This document shows positions 5,141 through 6,498 of a stretch of DNA of 6,498 nucleotides, in pieces. The position numbers were made by a program, and so were the translations under genes. The stretch comes from an uncultured beta proteobacterium (lineage in GTDB: Bacteria > Pseudomonadota > Gammaproteobacteria > Burkholderiales > Rhodocyclaceae). Where the stretch lies: contig CAIVZW010000030.1 in assembly GCA_903910495.1 (NCBI GenBank), forward strand, positions 1 through 6,498. The letters run 5' to 3'. The first letter of the stretch is position 1. Every line of letters starts with the position of its first letter. Under the pieces are notes generated by a model that made no database searches, was not told the DNA's origin, and saw only the letters and a program-made list of their open reading frames with translations.

Positions 5141-6481
5141 ATGACGCAGATTATGCAGATGACTCCGCAGGAAATCGTTCACGAACTCGATAAGCATATT
5201 GTCGGCCAGGGAAAAGCCAAGAAAGCGGTTGCCATCGCATTGCGCAACCGTTGGCGGCGTGCTCAGGTGGAAGAGCCATTGCGTCAGGAAATTACGCCAA
5301 AGAACATCCTGATGATCGGACCGACCGGTGTGGGTAAAACAGAGATTGCGCGTCGGCTGTCTCGGCTGGCCAATGCCCCATTCATCAAGATCGAGGCAAC
5401 GAAGTTCACTGAGGTGGGTTATGTCGGGCGCGATGTTGATACGATCATCCGTGACCTTGCCGAAATCGCTGTCAAGAACGCCAGAGAACAGGCCATGAGT
5501 GCTGTCCGTACGCACGCCGGTGACGCGGCTGAAGAGCGGATTCTGGACGCTTTGCTTCCACCGGCGCGAGGGAATTTTTTTAACGAGTCGCAAGCGGCAG
5601 ATGAAAATGCAACGCGCCAGAAATTTCGTAAAAAATTGCGTGAAGGCACTCTCGACGATAAAGAGATTGAAATCGAGTTTTCTGGATCGGCGATGCAGGC
5701 CGAGATATTTGCACCGCCTGGCATGGAGGAACTGACTTCACAGATTCAGGGGTTGTTTCAGAACATGGGCAGTGCGCGGAAAAAATCCCGAAAACTGAAA
5801 ATAGGTGAAGCGCGCAAGTTCCTGATCGAGGAAGAAGCGGGAAAACTGGTCAATGATGAAGAGGTGAAACTTCAGGCCGTACATAACGTTGAACAGAATG
5901 GGATCGTCTTTCTCGACGAAATCGACAAGATTACTGCGCGCAGCGATGCGCACGGGGCTGATGTATCGCGCCAGGGGGTACAGCGCGATCTGCTGCCTCT
6001 GGTTGAAGGCACGACGGTGTCCACCAAGTACGGCATGATCCGAACCGACCACGTGCTGTTCATCGCCAGCGGTGCCTTTCACCTGGCCAAACCCTCGGAC
6101 CTGATTCCGGAATTGCAGGGACGTTTCCCTATCCGGGTCGAACTCGACTCGCTGTCGGTCACTGATTTCGAATGCATACTGACTCAGACCGACGCCTGTC
6201 TGACCATGCAGTATCAGGCGCTGATGGCTACCGAGGGGGTGACACTCGAGTTTTCCTCCGAGGGGGTCCGGCGCTTGGCCGAGATTGCCTGGTCAGTCAA
6301 TGAGCGTACCGAAAATATCGGCGCCCGCCGGCTTTACACCGTGATGGAGCGATTGCTCGAAGACGTCTCGTATACGGCGGGCAGGCTTGCGGCAGAGACA
6401 ATTTTCATTGATGCGGCTTATGTCAATGACCGCCTCGCCGAGTTGTCACAGAATGAAGATTTGTCGCGCTACGTGTTGTAG
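5141..6481 (+). CDS. hslU: ATP-dependent protease ATPase subunit HslU
   Basis: HslU is the AAA+ hexameric unfoldase that feeds substrates to HslV. The 446-residue product matches the E. coli protein (443) along its whole length. Motifs in order: IVGQ (20-23), Walker A GPTGVGKT (60-67), the substrate-gripping pore loop GYVG (93-96), the inserted I-domain (about 110-240, including [17 protein letters not shown] and [13 protein letters not shown]), Walker B IVFLDEID (D259-E260), sensor 1 region LFIASGAF, the arginine-finger region [10 protein letters not shown], sensor 2 GARR (R396), and the C-terminal DLSRYVL tail that inserts into HslV to activate it. The start at 5141 has AGG six bases upstream (5132-5134); ATGs at 5153 and 5159 are alternatives that would match the shorter E. 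coli start (MSEMTPREIV) about as well. It is divergent from the small protein gene. No terminator is visible in the 17 bases left after the stop. Confidence 0.97.
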   Translation: MTQIMQMTPQEIVHELDKHIVGQGKAKKAVAIALRNRWRRAQVEEPLRQEITPKNILMIGPTGVGKTEIARRLSRLANAPFIKIEATKFTEVGYVGRDVDTIIRDLAEIAVKNAREQAMSAVRTHAGDAAEERILDALLPPARGNFFNESQAADENATRQKFRKKLREGTLDDKEIEIEFSGSAMQAEIFAPPGMEELTSQIQGLFQNMGSARKKSRKLKIGEARKFLIEEEAGKLVNDEEVKLQAVHNVEQNGIVFLDEIDKITARSDAHGADVSRQGVQRDLLPLVEGTTVSTKYGMIRTDHVLFIASGAFHLAKPSDLIPELQGRFPIRVELDSLSVTDFECILTQTDACLTMQYQALMATEGVTLEFSSEGVRRLAEIAWSVNERTENIGARRLYTVMERLLEDVSYTAGRLAAETIFIDAAYVNDRLAELSQNEDLSRYVL

Positions 6482-6498
6482 GGTTGGTCGTTGCGGTC

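Noticed and set aside
5063..5593. Minus-strand open frame of 176 codons opposite the hslU start
   Set aside because: Antisense to conserved HslU residues including Walker A; no family signature seen.

Overview
The window looks like a betaproteobacterial chromosome, probably Rhodocyclales-like. The evidence is a XerC whose C-terminus follows the enterobacterial XerC tail, an HslV with a short MEQYHG propeptide, an HslU close to the E. coli protein, and a dapF/xerC/hslVU-type neighbourhood. That taxonomic call is inference; no rRNA or other marker gene is present. There are no tRNA or rRNA genes, CRISPR arrays, insertion sequences or large repeats, and no stretch over 300 bases lacks a gene.

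Layout, left to right: (1) the 3' part of xerC (+), running in from the left edge. (2) msrB (-), convergent with xerC; it encodes a methionine-R-sulfoxide reductase with a twin-arginine-like signal peptide. (3) A 209-bp divergent intergenic region carrying a perfect 7-1-7 palindrome (TGCAACA-A-TGTTGCA), overlapped by a good extended -10 promoter. (4) A Fur-family metalloregulator gene (+) starting at TTG. (5) A 417-residue protein built from two copies of a helical segment plus a STAS-like domain (+), ending 9 bp before (6) hslV (+). (7, 8) Two minus-strand genes overlapping by 4 bp: a 106-residue protein resembling the small module found at the N-terminus of some HD-GYP proteins, followed by an HDOD protein. 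(9) A 144-bp divergent region, then (10) hslU (+), complete to its C-terminal HslV-docking tail.

How the genes relate: xerC, hslV and hslU are conserved housekeeping genes (chromosome dimer resolution and the HslVU ATP-dependent protease). Around and between them sit what look like accessory pairs: msrB/Fur-family (oxidation repair and metal regulation), the STAS gene coupled to hslV, and the small protein/HDOD pair (signalling scaffold type). The most unusual feature is that hslV and hslU, normally adjacent and co-transcribed, are separated by the reversed two-gene cassette. A GAGGAG ribosome-binding-like sequence is left directly after the hslV stop with no gene to serve. The best regulatory signal is the palindrome ahead of the Fur-family gene, which resembles the Nur box (TTGCAA-N5-TTGCAA) and overlaps the gene's predicted -35, suggesting autoregulation. 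I see no clear defence, mobile or biosynthetic system here.
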